In this document: in pieces, positions 1-5,251 of the stretch
Numbering within the stretch: the first letter of the stretch is position 1
Layout: each line of letters starts with the position of its first letter
Assembly: GCA_050946775.1 (NCBI GenBank)
Contig: JBMNVL010000080.1
Location: 1-8,814 of the forward strand
Length of the DNA stretch: 8,814 nucleotides
Direction: 5' to 3'
DNA from: UMGS1474 sp050946775
GTDB taxonomy: Bacteria > Bacillota > Clostridia > Oscillospirales > Acutalibacteraceae
Position numbers and translations under genes: made by a program
The notes under the pieces: model-generated
What the model saw: the letters and a program-made list of their open reading frames with translations, nothing else
Databases searched by the model: none
Told to the model about the DNA's origin: nothing

Positions 1-490
1 AGCGCATCGCCTCGTTGGGCGTCAGCCCGTAGCCGCCCAGCTCCAGCAGCACTTCCCGCAGGCCGAATTGGGCGGCGAAATCCTCCCCGATCTGGCGGGC
101 GCGTTCCTTGGAGATGCCCTTGATCTCGGCGAGCCGTTCCGGCTCCTGTTCCAAGATCCGCAGGGTGTCCTCCCCAAAGGTCTCCCAAATTTTCATCGCC
201 GTCGCCTGGCGGATCCCCTTGACCGCGCCCGACGACAGGTAGCGCAGCACCGCCTCGGCGTCGGCGGGCAATTCGTGTTCGCACTCGGCGGCGGCAAATT
301 GCGGGCCGAAGCTTTTATGCTCGGTCCATTCGCCCCGTACCCGGAGAAATTCGCCGGCGTATGCGGCGGGAATCACCCCGACCACGGTGTGCAGCTCGCC
401 CTCGGCGGCCAGCTCGAGCACCGTCCAGCCGTTTTGCTCGTTGCGGAACACCACCCGCTCTACCGTTCCCTGCAATTCGTCCATAGCCAC
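1..490 (-). CDS. recD2: RecD2-type ATP-dependent DNA helicase, N-terminal part (cut by window edge)
   Basis: Only the first 163 codons are in the window; the helicase motor lies beyond base 1. The N-terminus (MAMDELQGTVERVVFRNEQN, then GWTVLEL, VVGVIP, RVRGEWTEH and FGPQF) matches the small N-terminal beta domain of the RecD2/YrrC family. It is followed by the tandem helix-hairpin-helix region (YLSSGAVKGI, FGEDTLRILE, EPERLAEIKGI). RecD2 enzymes are 5'-3' SF1 helicases found without RecBC, acting in recombination and repair; that role is family knowledge, because no Walker motif is visible here. I chose the GTG start at 490 because AAGGAGG (498-504) sits 7 nt upstream. The in-frame ATG at 484 would be 13 nt away. 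A sigma-A-like promoter lies just upstream at 523-551. The reading frame of the preceding gene overlaps this one out of phase by about 176 nt. Confidence 0.9.
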   Translation of the reverse strand, partial: MAMDELQGTVERVVFRNEQNGWTVLELAAEGELHTVVGVIPAAYAGEFLRVRGEWTEHKSFGPQFAAAECEHELPADAEAVLRYLSSGAVKGIRQATAMKIWETFGEDTLRILEQEPERLAEIKGISKERARQIGEDFAAQFGLREVLLELGGYGLTPNEAMR

Positions 491-869
491 GCGGTTTCCT
501 CCTTTGGGACGCATCTGCGGCTATTATACTCCCTTTTTCGCCGTTTGAAAAGAGGGGATCGTCCGCAAATTCCACCCCCGGCGTCCGGGCGCAGGCCATA
601 ACGGCCGCCCGGCGGGTCGGCGGATCCATTCCGGCGTCGGTCAGCTGGATCCGCCCGCCGGTAAAGGGCGTCGCCCACCGCAGCCGCGCGGCCGCACCGC
701 GGATCAGCTCCTCGACATCCTCCCGGTGACCGCTCACCGGCAAAATCAGCCGCGCGCCCGGCCACGGCCGCGGCCGCCACAGCCGCTCGATCCCCTGCCC
801 GATCAGCTGCGCCGCGCCGTACAGCGCCAGCGCCAGCACCACGATCAATCCCGCCGTTTTCATCTCCAT
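315..869 (-). CDS. Small membrane-anchored hypothetical protein, doubtful C-terminal tail
   Basis: The open frame is 184 codons. Residues about 5-25 (AGLIVVLALALYGAAQLIGQ) form one hydrophobic helix, followed by an arginine-rich turn (ERLWRPRPWPGAR). A small soluble domain comes next: LILPVSGHREDVEELIRGAA, RLRW, IQLTDAGMDPPTRRAAVMAC. I do not recognise a named family; this resembles short single-helix proteins of clostridia with unknown role. The ATG at 869 has GGAGG 9 nt upstream; ATG 863 is an in-frame alternative. The last ~65 codons (after ..GVEFADD) are arginine/glycine-rich and are essentially the out-of-phase shadow of recD2, so they are probably not real protein. A one-base shift in the homopolymer-rich stretch near 530-565 would end the protein at a TAA at 524-526 (about 114 residues), just before recD2. 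No good promoter of its own is visible. Confidence 0.6.
   Translation of the reverse strand: MEMKTAGLIVVLALALYGAAQLIGQGIERLWRPRPWPGARLILPVSGHREDVEELIRGAAARLRWATPFTGGRIQLTDAGMDPPTRRAAVMACARTPGVEFADDPLFSNGEKGSIIAADASQRRKPRGYGRIAGNGRAGGVPQRAKRLDGARAGRRGRAAHRGRGDSRRIRRRISPGTGRMDRA
523..551 (-). promoter_or_regulatory. Putative sigma-A promoter of recD2
   Basis: Reading the minus strand, TTTTCA (546-551) is followed by a 17-nt spacer and a perfect TATAAT (523-528). The expected transcription start is near 516, giving a leader of about 26 nt before the GTG at 490, which contains the SD. The -35 matches the consensus at 4 of 6 positions. The site lies inside the 3' part of the upstream open frame. 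Confidence 0.55.
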
Positions 870-922
870 CGCCCCTTTCCTCCCTCCATTGTATGCGAAA
901 ACGGCAAAAGGGTGCGCCGCGC

Positions 923-958
923 AAAAAGCCCGCCCGATCCAACCGGATCGGGCGGGCT
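923..958 (-). terminator. Intrinsic terminator of the M23 peptidase gene
   Basis: A perfect 14-bp GC-rich stem (927-940 paired with 945-958) has a 4-nt loop. On the minus strand it is followed by TTTTT (923-927). It begins 15 nt after the stop codon of the M23 peptidase gene. On the plus strand there is no T-run after it, so it reads as minus-strand only. Confidence 0.9.
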
Positions 959-972
959 GTGTGGATGGGGTA

Positions 973-2667
973 TCAGAAATAATCGTAGGGGTTCATCACC
1001 GCGCCGTTGAGACGCACCTCAAAGTGCAGATGCGGGCCGTCGCTGGCGCCGGTGTTGCCGATCAGGCCGAGCAGATCGCCGGCGTTGACCGTTTGCCCCG
1101 GAGTGACCGACAGGGAGCTGCAATGGGCGTAGATGGTGGTAAAGCCGTTGCCGTGGTCGATCTTGACCACGTTGCCGTAACCGCCGTTCCAGCCGTAGGC
1201 CGCTTCCACCACCGTACCGGAGGCCGCCGCCACGAAGGGCTGGCCGTAAACCGGCACCGGGCCGTTGCAGATATCCAGTCCGGCGTGACCGTAAGACACG
1301 CCGCGGGAGGTGTTGTGGCAGATCGGCACCGGCCAGATCAGAGCGCCGGAGCTGTCGCCGGGAACGCCGGTGATGGTCTTGGTTCCGCTGACCACCGTTT
1401 GGGTGACCGGTTTTTTGGTGATTTTCTCAGACACCGTCTTGCGGGCGGTCTCCTCACCGTTGACGAAAGTCACGCTCTCGACGATAGTCTTTTCGCCGGT
1501 TTCGCCGCCGGTGGTCTGTTTTTGACCGACGTACAGCTCATCCGACGTTTTTTCCACCGTATCGAAGGGGATCTCCTCGGTATGGGTCTGCTCCGCCACC
1601 ACCTGCACCTGCAGCCGGGGCGACAGCGTGGCGATCTGCAGCACCAGGTTTTCCTTGACCTCGCCGACGCCGGGATTGTCCGCCTTGAGCTGATCCACCG
1701 AGACGCCGAACCGCTCGGCGACCGTCTTCCAATCGTCATCCGCCTTGGCCGTATAGGCCGACAGAACGGTTTTGTCTTCCAGCAGATAGTCCGCCATCGT
1801 CTTGTCGGTGCGCAGCGACGCCAGCGGATAAAGCGCTTCGCGGATCTCAACGGTCTGGACGAAATCCGCCTTGCCGTTCTTGACGGCGTAGGCGTCCTTG
1901 ACCGCCTGCAGCGCCTTGTCGGCGTCCGCCTGCGTGGTCAGCGCACCCTCGAACTCGCCGTCGACGTAAACGCCGTAGAGCTCGGCGATGGCGTCACCCG
2001 AAGCTTTGAGCAACTCGTCGCACAGAGCCTCCTGCGAGAGCACCGCCGTTTCATCGGCGATGCCGATGGACAAACGCGGCTGCTGCACCAGCGCCATCGC
2101 GTCGCTTTCGGCGACGCGGTCGCCCGCCAGAGCGGTCGCGGCGTCCAGCACCGATTCGTCCTGAATATACCCGATGGGCTGGCCGTCCACTTCCAGTGCC
2201 AGCGCGAAGTTGCGGCTGCTCCAGTACTGCACCGTTACCGCCAGCACGGCGACCGCCAAAACCGGCGCCGCCACGTTGCTCAGCCGCCGCAGCGCGACCC
2301 GGTGCCGCCGCACCGCCAGGAAGGGCAGCGCCAGCACCTGCGCCAGTCCGCGCAGCGGGTTTTGCCGCCAGGCCGCGGCGATCCGCCGCCCGGCCAACGG
2401 GAATCCGCCGGCCATCCGCCGCAGCTCCGCCGCCGCGGTGCGTCCCGTGCGGGACATGGCCGCCAGCGCGGCCTTGTTCGCCTTTTCCACCGGCCGCAGC
2501 ACCCGCGCAAAGCGGCGGCGCAGCCGACGGTTCCACCGGATGGCGAAGATACCGGTCATATACGCGCGTTTATAAACGCCCGATCCAACGCGAAGCCACA
2601 GGCTTTGCGCCGGTTTCGCCCCGTCCGGGCGGTCGGAATGTGGGATGTCGTTTCCCTGCTGCGACAC
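973..2667 (-). CDS. Membrane-anchored M23 (LytM-type) peptidase with LysM and G5 domains
   Basis: Likely a cell-wall endopeptidase acting on peptidoglycan cross-bridges outside the membrane. Numbering from the GTG start (564 residues): a ~130-residue arginine-rich cytoplasmic N-terminus; one membrane helix at ~131-148 (VAAPVLAVAVLAVTV); a region with two degenerate repeats (EVDGQPIGYIQDE and VYVDGEFEGAL); a LysM-like segment at ~310-350 (WKTVAERFGVSVDQLKADNP); a G5 domain at ~354-430; and the M23 domain at ~455-562. Zinc ligands and catalytic residues are visible: H461 and D465 (GHAGLDI), H515 (YAHCSSL), and H546/H548 (PHLHFEV). The enzyme therefore looks intact. GTG 2667 is preferred because AAAGGATGGTGA precedes it by 5 nt. 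An in-frame ATG at 2679 lies inside that SD, and TTG 2691 has no SD. The gene has its own promoter upstream and a strong terminator downstream, so it is probably monocistronic. The exact cleavage specificity cannot be read from sequence. Confidence 0.93.
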   Translation of the reverse strand: MSQQGNDIPHSDRPDGAKPAQSLWLRVGSGVYKRAYMTGIFAIRWNRRLRRRFARVLRPVEKANKAALAAMSRTGRTAAAELRRMAGGFPLAGRRIAAAWRQNPLRGLAQVLALPFLAVRRHRVALRRLSNVAAPVLAVAVLAVTVQYWSSRNFALALEVDGQPIGYIQDESVLDAATALAGDRVAESDAMALVQQPRLSIGIADETAVLSQEALCDELLKASGDAIAELYGVYVDGEFEGALTTQADADKALQAVKDAYAVKNGKADFVQTVEIREALYPLASLRTDKTMADYLLEDKTVLSAYTAKADDDWKTVAERFGVSVDQLKADNPGVGEVKENLVLQIATLSPRLQVQVVAEQTHTEEIPFDTVEKTSDELYVGQKQTTGGETGEKTIVESVTFVNGEETARKTVSEKITKKPVTQTVVSGTKTITGVPGDSSGALIWPVPICHNTSRGVSYGHAGLDICNGPVPVYGQPFVAAASGTVVEAAYGWNGGYGNVVKIDHGNGFTTIYAHCSSLSVTPGQTVNAGDLLGLIGNTGASDGPHLHFEVRLNGAVMNPYDYF

Positions 2668-2672
2668 GGTAC

Positions 2673-2684
2673 TCACCATCCTTT
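2673..2684 (-). promoter_or_regulatory. Ribosome binding site deciding the M23 peptidase start
   Basis: AAAGGATGGTGA on the minus strand resembles the full anti-SD complement AAAGGAGGTGA with one inserted base. It lies 5 nt before GTG 2667. The ATG at 2677-2679 is embedded in it and so cannot use it. Confidence 0.55.
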
Positions 2685-2702
2685 CGTTCAAAATCGGAAA
2701 TA

Positions 2703-2718
2703 GTTACACGTTTGTAAC
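2703..2718. repeat. Small inverted repeat in the M23 gene leader
   Basis: GTTACA-CGTT-TGTAAC is a perfect 6-bp dyad with a 4-nt centre. It lies between the predicted transcription start (about 2723) and the SD of the M23 peptidase gene. It could be an operator half-site pair or a short RNA hairpin; the sequence does not decide. Confidence 0.5.
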
Positions 2719-2729
2719 CAACGAAGACT

Positions 2730-2757
2730 ATTATAGCGCAAATCGGGGAAAATGCAA
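2730..2757 (-). promoter_or_regulatory. Putative sigma-A promoter of the M23 peptidase gene
   Basis: On the minus strand, TTGCAT (2752-2757), a 16-nt spacer and a perfect TATAAT (2730-2735) sit in an AT-rich stretch that stands out from the GC-rich surroundings. The start would be near 2723, with a leader of about 55 nt. The -35 match is only partial. Confidence 0.55.
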
Positions 2758-2760
2758 CAG

Positions 2761-2790
2761 TTTGCCACAAAATCCTATCATTGTGACAAA
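2761..2790. promoter_or_regulatory. Operator-like dyad upstream of the M23 gene promoter
   Basis: TTTGCCACAA (2761-2770) and TTGTGACAAA (2781-2790) are inverted copies matching at 9 of 10 positions across a 10-nt centre. The dyad lies immediately upstream of the M23 promoter -35 and overlaps the -35 of a possible plus-strand promoter. The symmetry and placement suggest a dimeric regulator site; the regulator is unknown. Confidence 0.45.
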
Positions 2791-2809
2791 CTGGTATATA
2801 TATTATTAT
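2781..2809 (+). promoter_or_regulatory. Possible plus-strand promoter (weak)
   Basis: TTGTGA (2781-2786), a 17-nt spacer and TATTAT (2804-2809) form a sigma-A-like arrangement pointing away from the M23 promoter. No convincing plus-strand gene follows, so it may be fortuitous in AT-rich DNA or drive a short RNA. Confidence 0.25.
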
Positions 2810-2926
2810 GAAATATTTACAGTATTCTTCGGCACTATCGGTATGATCCGGCCGATTTTCCGTCCGGTTTTTCCGCATTCCCCTGCTGAAGCGAACCTGA
2901 AGACGCCTTTGACGCCTTCTTTTCCG

Positions 2927-3850
2927 TTACGACTTTACCGGGTACCCGGTAAAGTCCCGGTTGCCGACGACGGCCGCCGTCGGCCGGTCGGTCTCCAGCA
3001 AAGCGGCGATCAGTTCGATCGCCTCATCGGCGGCTTTTTCCCACAGCGCGAAGAAATCGGCGGTATGGGTGTGAGTGGGGTCAAAGGGATCCTGCCAGCG
3101 GCGGTGGGAGAGGTTGGCGTAGTCCCAGTCGTCCGCGGTTTGCGGGCGCAGCAGCGAAGTGGCGACGGCGCCGGTGCCAAGCAGCCGCTGTCCGCCCCGC
3201 AAAACGGCGGCGCGGCATCCCCGCTTGTCGGTCATCCAAAACAGCGCCTGACGCATATCCCCCGGCGCCAGGGCGAGATACCGCTCGCTGACCGGGCGAT
3301 CCAGTATCTGCCAAAACACCGGCCGGTAGAGCCGGGCAAAGGCGGCGTACCGTCCCTGCCGATCGGGCGGGATCAGCCCGGTCAGGGAAAAATCCCCGAT
3401 CCGCCGACCGGTGAACCGGCGCAGCGACAGGGTATCGAGGGCGCTTTCCAGGCAAAAATGATACGCGCTGTCCGACCGGGCGTAACCCGGCCGGTCGCGG
3501 CGCAGTCGTTTTTGCCAGGCAAGGATGAAGGGATGCGCCGTGCGGTCAAGAGCGTAGTGGCAGAGAAAGCCCTGCAGGTATCCCCGGGCAAAATCCGGGG
3601 CGACGGTTTCCCGGCGGACGCTTTGGCGCAAGGCGTCCGTCACGGCGGCAGGATGGCGGTGGTGCAGCTCCTGACCGGCGTGAAAATTCATTTTGCCGAT
3701 TTCCCAGGGAAAGGCGCGATGAAAGAAAAAGACGTCGGGACCCTGCGCGCCGATCAGCGCCATATCCCGGTCGTAAACCGGGACGCCCCGCCGTTCACAC
3801 CGGGAAAGCACCTGGCGGGCAAACAGGGCGTGAGCGATCACCGCCGGCAT
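2927..3850 (-). CDS. Zinc-dependent phospholipase C family protein
   Basis: The 307-residue product carries the metal-ligand pattern of the zinc-dependent phospholipase C / S1-P1 nuclease fold: H7 (IAHALF), D39 (GPDVFF), H63/H64 (ELHHRHP), H98-x3-D102-x3-H106 (CHYALDRTAHP) and H131-x3-E135 (YHFCLESALD). The spacing of the last pairs mirrors the His/Asp/His and His/Glu ligands of Bacillus cereus phospholipase C. No signal peptide is visible, unlike secreted PLCs, so this is one of the intracellular clostridial homologues whose substrate is unknown. ATG 3850 is the start: AGGAG (3860-3864) lies 9 nt upstream, whereas TTG 3859 directly abuts that SD. The final codons (..DFTGYPVK) fall within a perfect 26-bp palindrome. 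Upstream lies a repeat-filled gap with no clear promoter. Family assignment is firm; lipase activity is not established. Confidence 0.88.
   Translation of the reverse strand: MPAVIAHALFARQVLSRCERRGVPVYDRDMALIGAQGPDVFFFHRAFPWEIGKMNFHAGQELHHRHPAAVTDALRQSVRRETVAPDFARGYLQGFLCHYALDRTAHPFILAWQKRLRRDRPGYARSDSAYHFCLESALDTLSLRRFTGRRIGDFSLTGLIPPDRQGRYAAFARLYRPVFWQILDRPVSERYLALAPGDMRQALFWMTDKRGCRAAVLRGGQRLLGTGAVATSLLRPQTADDWDYANLSHRRWQDPFDPTHTHTADFFALWEKAADEAIELIAALLETDRPTAAVVGNRDFTGYPVKS
2931..2956. repeat. Perfect 26-bp palindrome at the 3' end of the phospholipase-like gene
   Basis: GACTTTACCGGGT is followed directly by its exact reverse complement, centred between 2943 and 2944. It encodes the last residues before the stop at 2927-2929. 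As RNA it could fold into an ~11-bp stem with a 4-nt loop. No T-run follows on either strand, so it is not a standard terminator. Confidence 0.9.
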
Positions 3851-3868
3851 AAAAATCAACTCCTGTGT

Positions 3869-3904
3869 CAGATGTTAGATGGCAGACGTTAGACGTCAGA
3901 CGCG
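3869..3904. repeat. 14-nt degenerate tandem repeat
   Basis: Two adjacent 14-nt units (CAGATGTTAGATGG, CAGACGTTAGACGT) are followed by a partial third (CAGACGCG). They lie just upstream of the phospholipase-like gene's ribosome binding site. No function can be inferred; no promoter for that gene is recognisable in or above them. Confidence 0.6.
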
Positions 3905-3940
3905 CTCACCGCGGGTTGGTGCCAATTGGCGGAACGCGTT

Positions 3941-4045
3941 CTTGCCTCTCCCTTTGGGAGAGGTGGATTGCCACGAAATGGCATGACGGAGAGGGTTTCA
4001 AACACGTCCTATTCGTCACGGCTGCGCCGTGCCAGTTCCCCTATG
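3941..4045. repeat. Dispersed-repeat-like region, family B: two inverted hairpin units
   Basis: Unit 1 (3941-3998) contains a perfect 8-bp hairpin, CCTCTCCC-TTT-GGGAGAGG (3945-3963), then TGCCA-CGAAA-TGGCA (3969-3983) and ATGACGGAGAGGG. Unit 2 (about 4014-4045), read on the minus strand, has the related order AGGGGAACTGG, a hairpin CACGGC-GCA-GCCGTG (4017-4031), then TGACGAATAGGA. The two units look like diverged inverted copies with a different central hairpin. Similar CCTCTCC/GGAGAGG elements are common between genes of gut clostridia (from memory, not searched). No gene is supported within 3851-4176. Confidence 0.6.
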
Positions 4046-4071
4046 GTAAAAATCGCAAAAACCAACGGCCT

Positions 4072-4151
4072 GTCATCCTGAGCGAAGCGAAGGATCTTAA
4101 AAAGCGGCTTAACCGCTAAGATTCTTCGTCGCTTACGCTCCTCAGAATGAC
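4072..4151. repeat. Dispersed repeat, family A: inverted pair, GTCAT ends outward
   Basis: The left unit (4072-4098) begins GTCATCCTGAGCGAAGCGAA and ends GGATCTT. The right unit (4118-4151) is the same element inverted, with ATTCT/AGAAT in place of ATCCT/AGGAT and a longer centre. Each unit can fold on itself through these 5-nt arms. This is a widespread intergenic repeat; its translation gives the familiar spurious peptides VILSEAKDL and SERSEES, which explains the apparent open frame at 3865-4119. The pair lies just downstream of the RluA-family gene. Confidence 0.85.
4099..4117 (-). terminator. Possible terminator of the RluA-family gene inside the repeat pair
   Basis: Between the two repeat units, the minus strand reads AGCGG-TTAAG-CCGCT followed by TTTT. 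This is a short GC-rich stem with a T-run, 60 nt past the stop codon of the pseudouridine synthase gene. The stem is only 5 bp on its own; the flanking inverted repeat units could extend the structure. Confidence 0.45.
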
Positions 4152-4176
4152 CGTTCGAAAGTTGGGTCGCATTTAA

Positions 4177-5118
4177 TCAGCGGTCGCCAGAGGGAGAGCC
4201 AAGTTCGTTTTTCTGACGTTTCATCAATTCCTCCACCGCCTCGGCGGCACCGGGGATGGCGGCGATCACCGCCGCCATATCGTCAGGCGGCGCCACCCGC
4301 AGGTCGACGCGCTCACCGGTCAGCGGATGCACAAAGGTCATGCGGTAACAATGCAGACCGTGACGGGGCAGCACCGTCTCGTCGGTGCCGTACATGGTAT
4401 CCCCCGCCAGAGGATAGCCCAGCCACGCCATATGCGCCCGGATCTGGTGGGTGCGCCCGGTTTCCAGCCGCAGCCATACCAGCGTGACGGCGCCGTTTGT
4501 CGCCAGCGCCCGCCAATGGGTCACGCTGGGTTTGCCGCCCTCTCCTACCTCGCGGGTGATGCAGCTGCCTTCCCTGACCCGCAGGGGCTGATCGATCGTC
4601 CCGGCGCCGGTCAGCGCGCCCAGCACCAGCGCCAGATAGTCCTTTTGCACCCGCCCCGCCATCGCAAAGGTGGCGTGGGCGTTTTTGGCGGCCATCAGCA
4701 GACCGCTGGTGTTGCGGTCCAGCCGGTTGACCGGGCGAAAGGAGCGCGTCTCCCCTTTTCGCTCGTAATACCCCACCACCGCGTTGGCGAGAGTGGGATC
4801 GGGCAATCCCGCCGAGGGATGGACCGCCAGATAGGGCGGCTTGTTGACCACCAGCAGGTGATCGTCTTCCCACACCACCTGAAGCGGCAGATCGGCCGGC
4901 TCGATGCGCACGGTATCCTCCGGTAGCCGCAGGGTCACCGTCTGCCCGGCCCGAACCCGGTCGATGGTCCTGGCGGAAACGCCGTCGATCGCCATCCCGC
5001 CGTCCACCCGCTTGAGCTTGACCACCATCCGCCAGGAAAGCCCGCAATCCCGCCGCAGAAAATTCTGCAGAGTATCCCCGTCCCGGGTGGGCGGTACGGT
5101 GTAGGTCAGATCGGACAT
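4177..5118 (-). CDS. RluA-family RNA pseudouridine synthase (RluD-like)
   Basis: Predicted to isomerise specific uridines of rRNA (or tRNA) to pseudouridine. The 313-residue protein has an N-terminal S4-like RNA-binding region (~15-65: LQNFLRRDCGLSWRMVVKLK, DGVSARTIDRVRAGQTV). The catalytic domain begins near residue 85 (DDHLLVVNKPPYLAVHPSAG). The signature RPVNRLDRNTSGLL (128-141) contains the expected catalytic Asp134. It has Asn131 where the textbook motif has His (HRLD). RTHQIRAHM (222-230) and PLAGDTMYG (236-244) complete the family motifs. ATG 5118 has AAAGGAG 7 nt upstream and a strong promoter above. It is divergently transcribed from metG. The target uridine cannot be told from sequence, so no rluA/B/C/D symbol is assigned. 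The C-terminal ~30 residues extend past the family core. Confidence 0.92.
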   Translation of the reverse strand: MSDLTYTVPPTRDGDTLQNFLRRDCGLSWRMVVKLKRVDGGMAIDGVSARTIDRVRAGQTVTLRLPEDTVRIEPADLPLQVVWEDDHLLVVNKPPYLAVHPSAGLPDPTLANAVVGYYERKGETRSFRPVNRLDRNTSGLLMAAKNAHATFAMAGRVQKDYLALVLGALTGAGTIDQPLRVREGSCITREVGEGGKPSVTHWRALATNGAVTLVWLRLETGRTHQIRAHMAWLGYPLAGDTMYGTDETVLPRHGLHCYRMTFVHPLTGERVDLRVAPPDDMAAVIAAIPGAAEAVEELMKRQKNELGSPSGDR

Positions 5119-5144
5119 GAGCGGGCTCCTTTCTTTTTTATGTT

Positions 5145-5173
5145 AGCATACGCATTTTCGGCCGGTTTGTCAA
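5145..5173 (-). promoter_or_regulatory. Strong sigma-A promoter of the RluA-family gene
   Basis: On the minus strand, a perfect TTGACA (5168-5173), a 17-nt spacer and TATGCT (5145-5150). A start near 5138 would leave a ~20-nt leader carrying the SD. It sits back-to-back with the metG promoter. Confidence 0.75.
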
Positions 5174-5188
5174 CCCGAAAAAAGGGGG

Positions 5189-5216
5189 TTGTATTTTTAT
5201 ATAAATTTGGTAAAAT
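5189..5216 (+). promoter_or_regulatory. Putative metG-tatD promoter
   Basis: TTGTAT (5189-5194), a 16-nt spacer and TAAAAT (5211-5216) lie in AT-rich DNA ~36 nt before the metG ATG. The leader would be only about 30 nt, too short for a T-box, so tRNA-responsive control of metG is not supported here. Confidence 0.5.
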
Positions 5217-5251
5217 ATAGGATAGCATTCTCATTCAGGAGGATATTTGGA

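Noticed and set aside
870..895. TACAAT as a -10 for the small membrane protein gene
   Set aside because: There is no acceptable -35 at the right distance, and transcription would start inside the ribosome binding site.
889..2703. Long plus-strand open frame (604 codons) opposite the M23 peptidase gene
   Set aside because: The minus strand encodes clear LysM, G5 and M23 domains with intact zinc ligands. The plus-strand frame is a GC-driven shadow with no SD and no recognisable domain.
2645..3892. Plus-strand open frame (415 codons) opposite the phospholipase-like gene
   Set aside because: It is the shadow of a gene whose metal ligands are in the right order on the minus strand; there is no SD and no domain.
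3921..3930. 10-bp palindrome GCCAATTGGC as an operator
   Set aside because: Perfect 10-bp palindromes are expected by chance at about this frequency in several kb, and no promoter is recognisable beside it.
3865..4119. Small plus-strand ORF in the 3851-4176 gap
   Set aside because: Its C-terminus is VILSEAKDL, a peptide made by translating the family A dispersed repeat; there is no SD.
5119..5251. T-box or other riboswitch leader for metG
   Set aside because: The gap to the divergent gene is only 133 nt and the predicted leader about 30 nt, with no stem I or T-box-like sequence.
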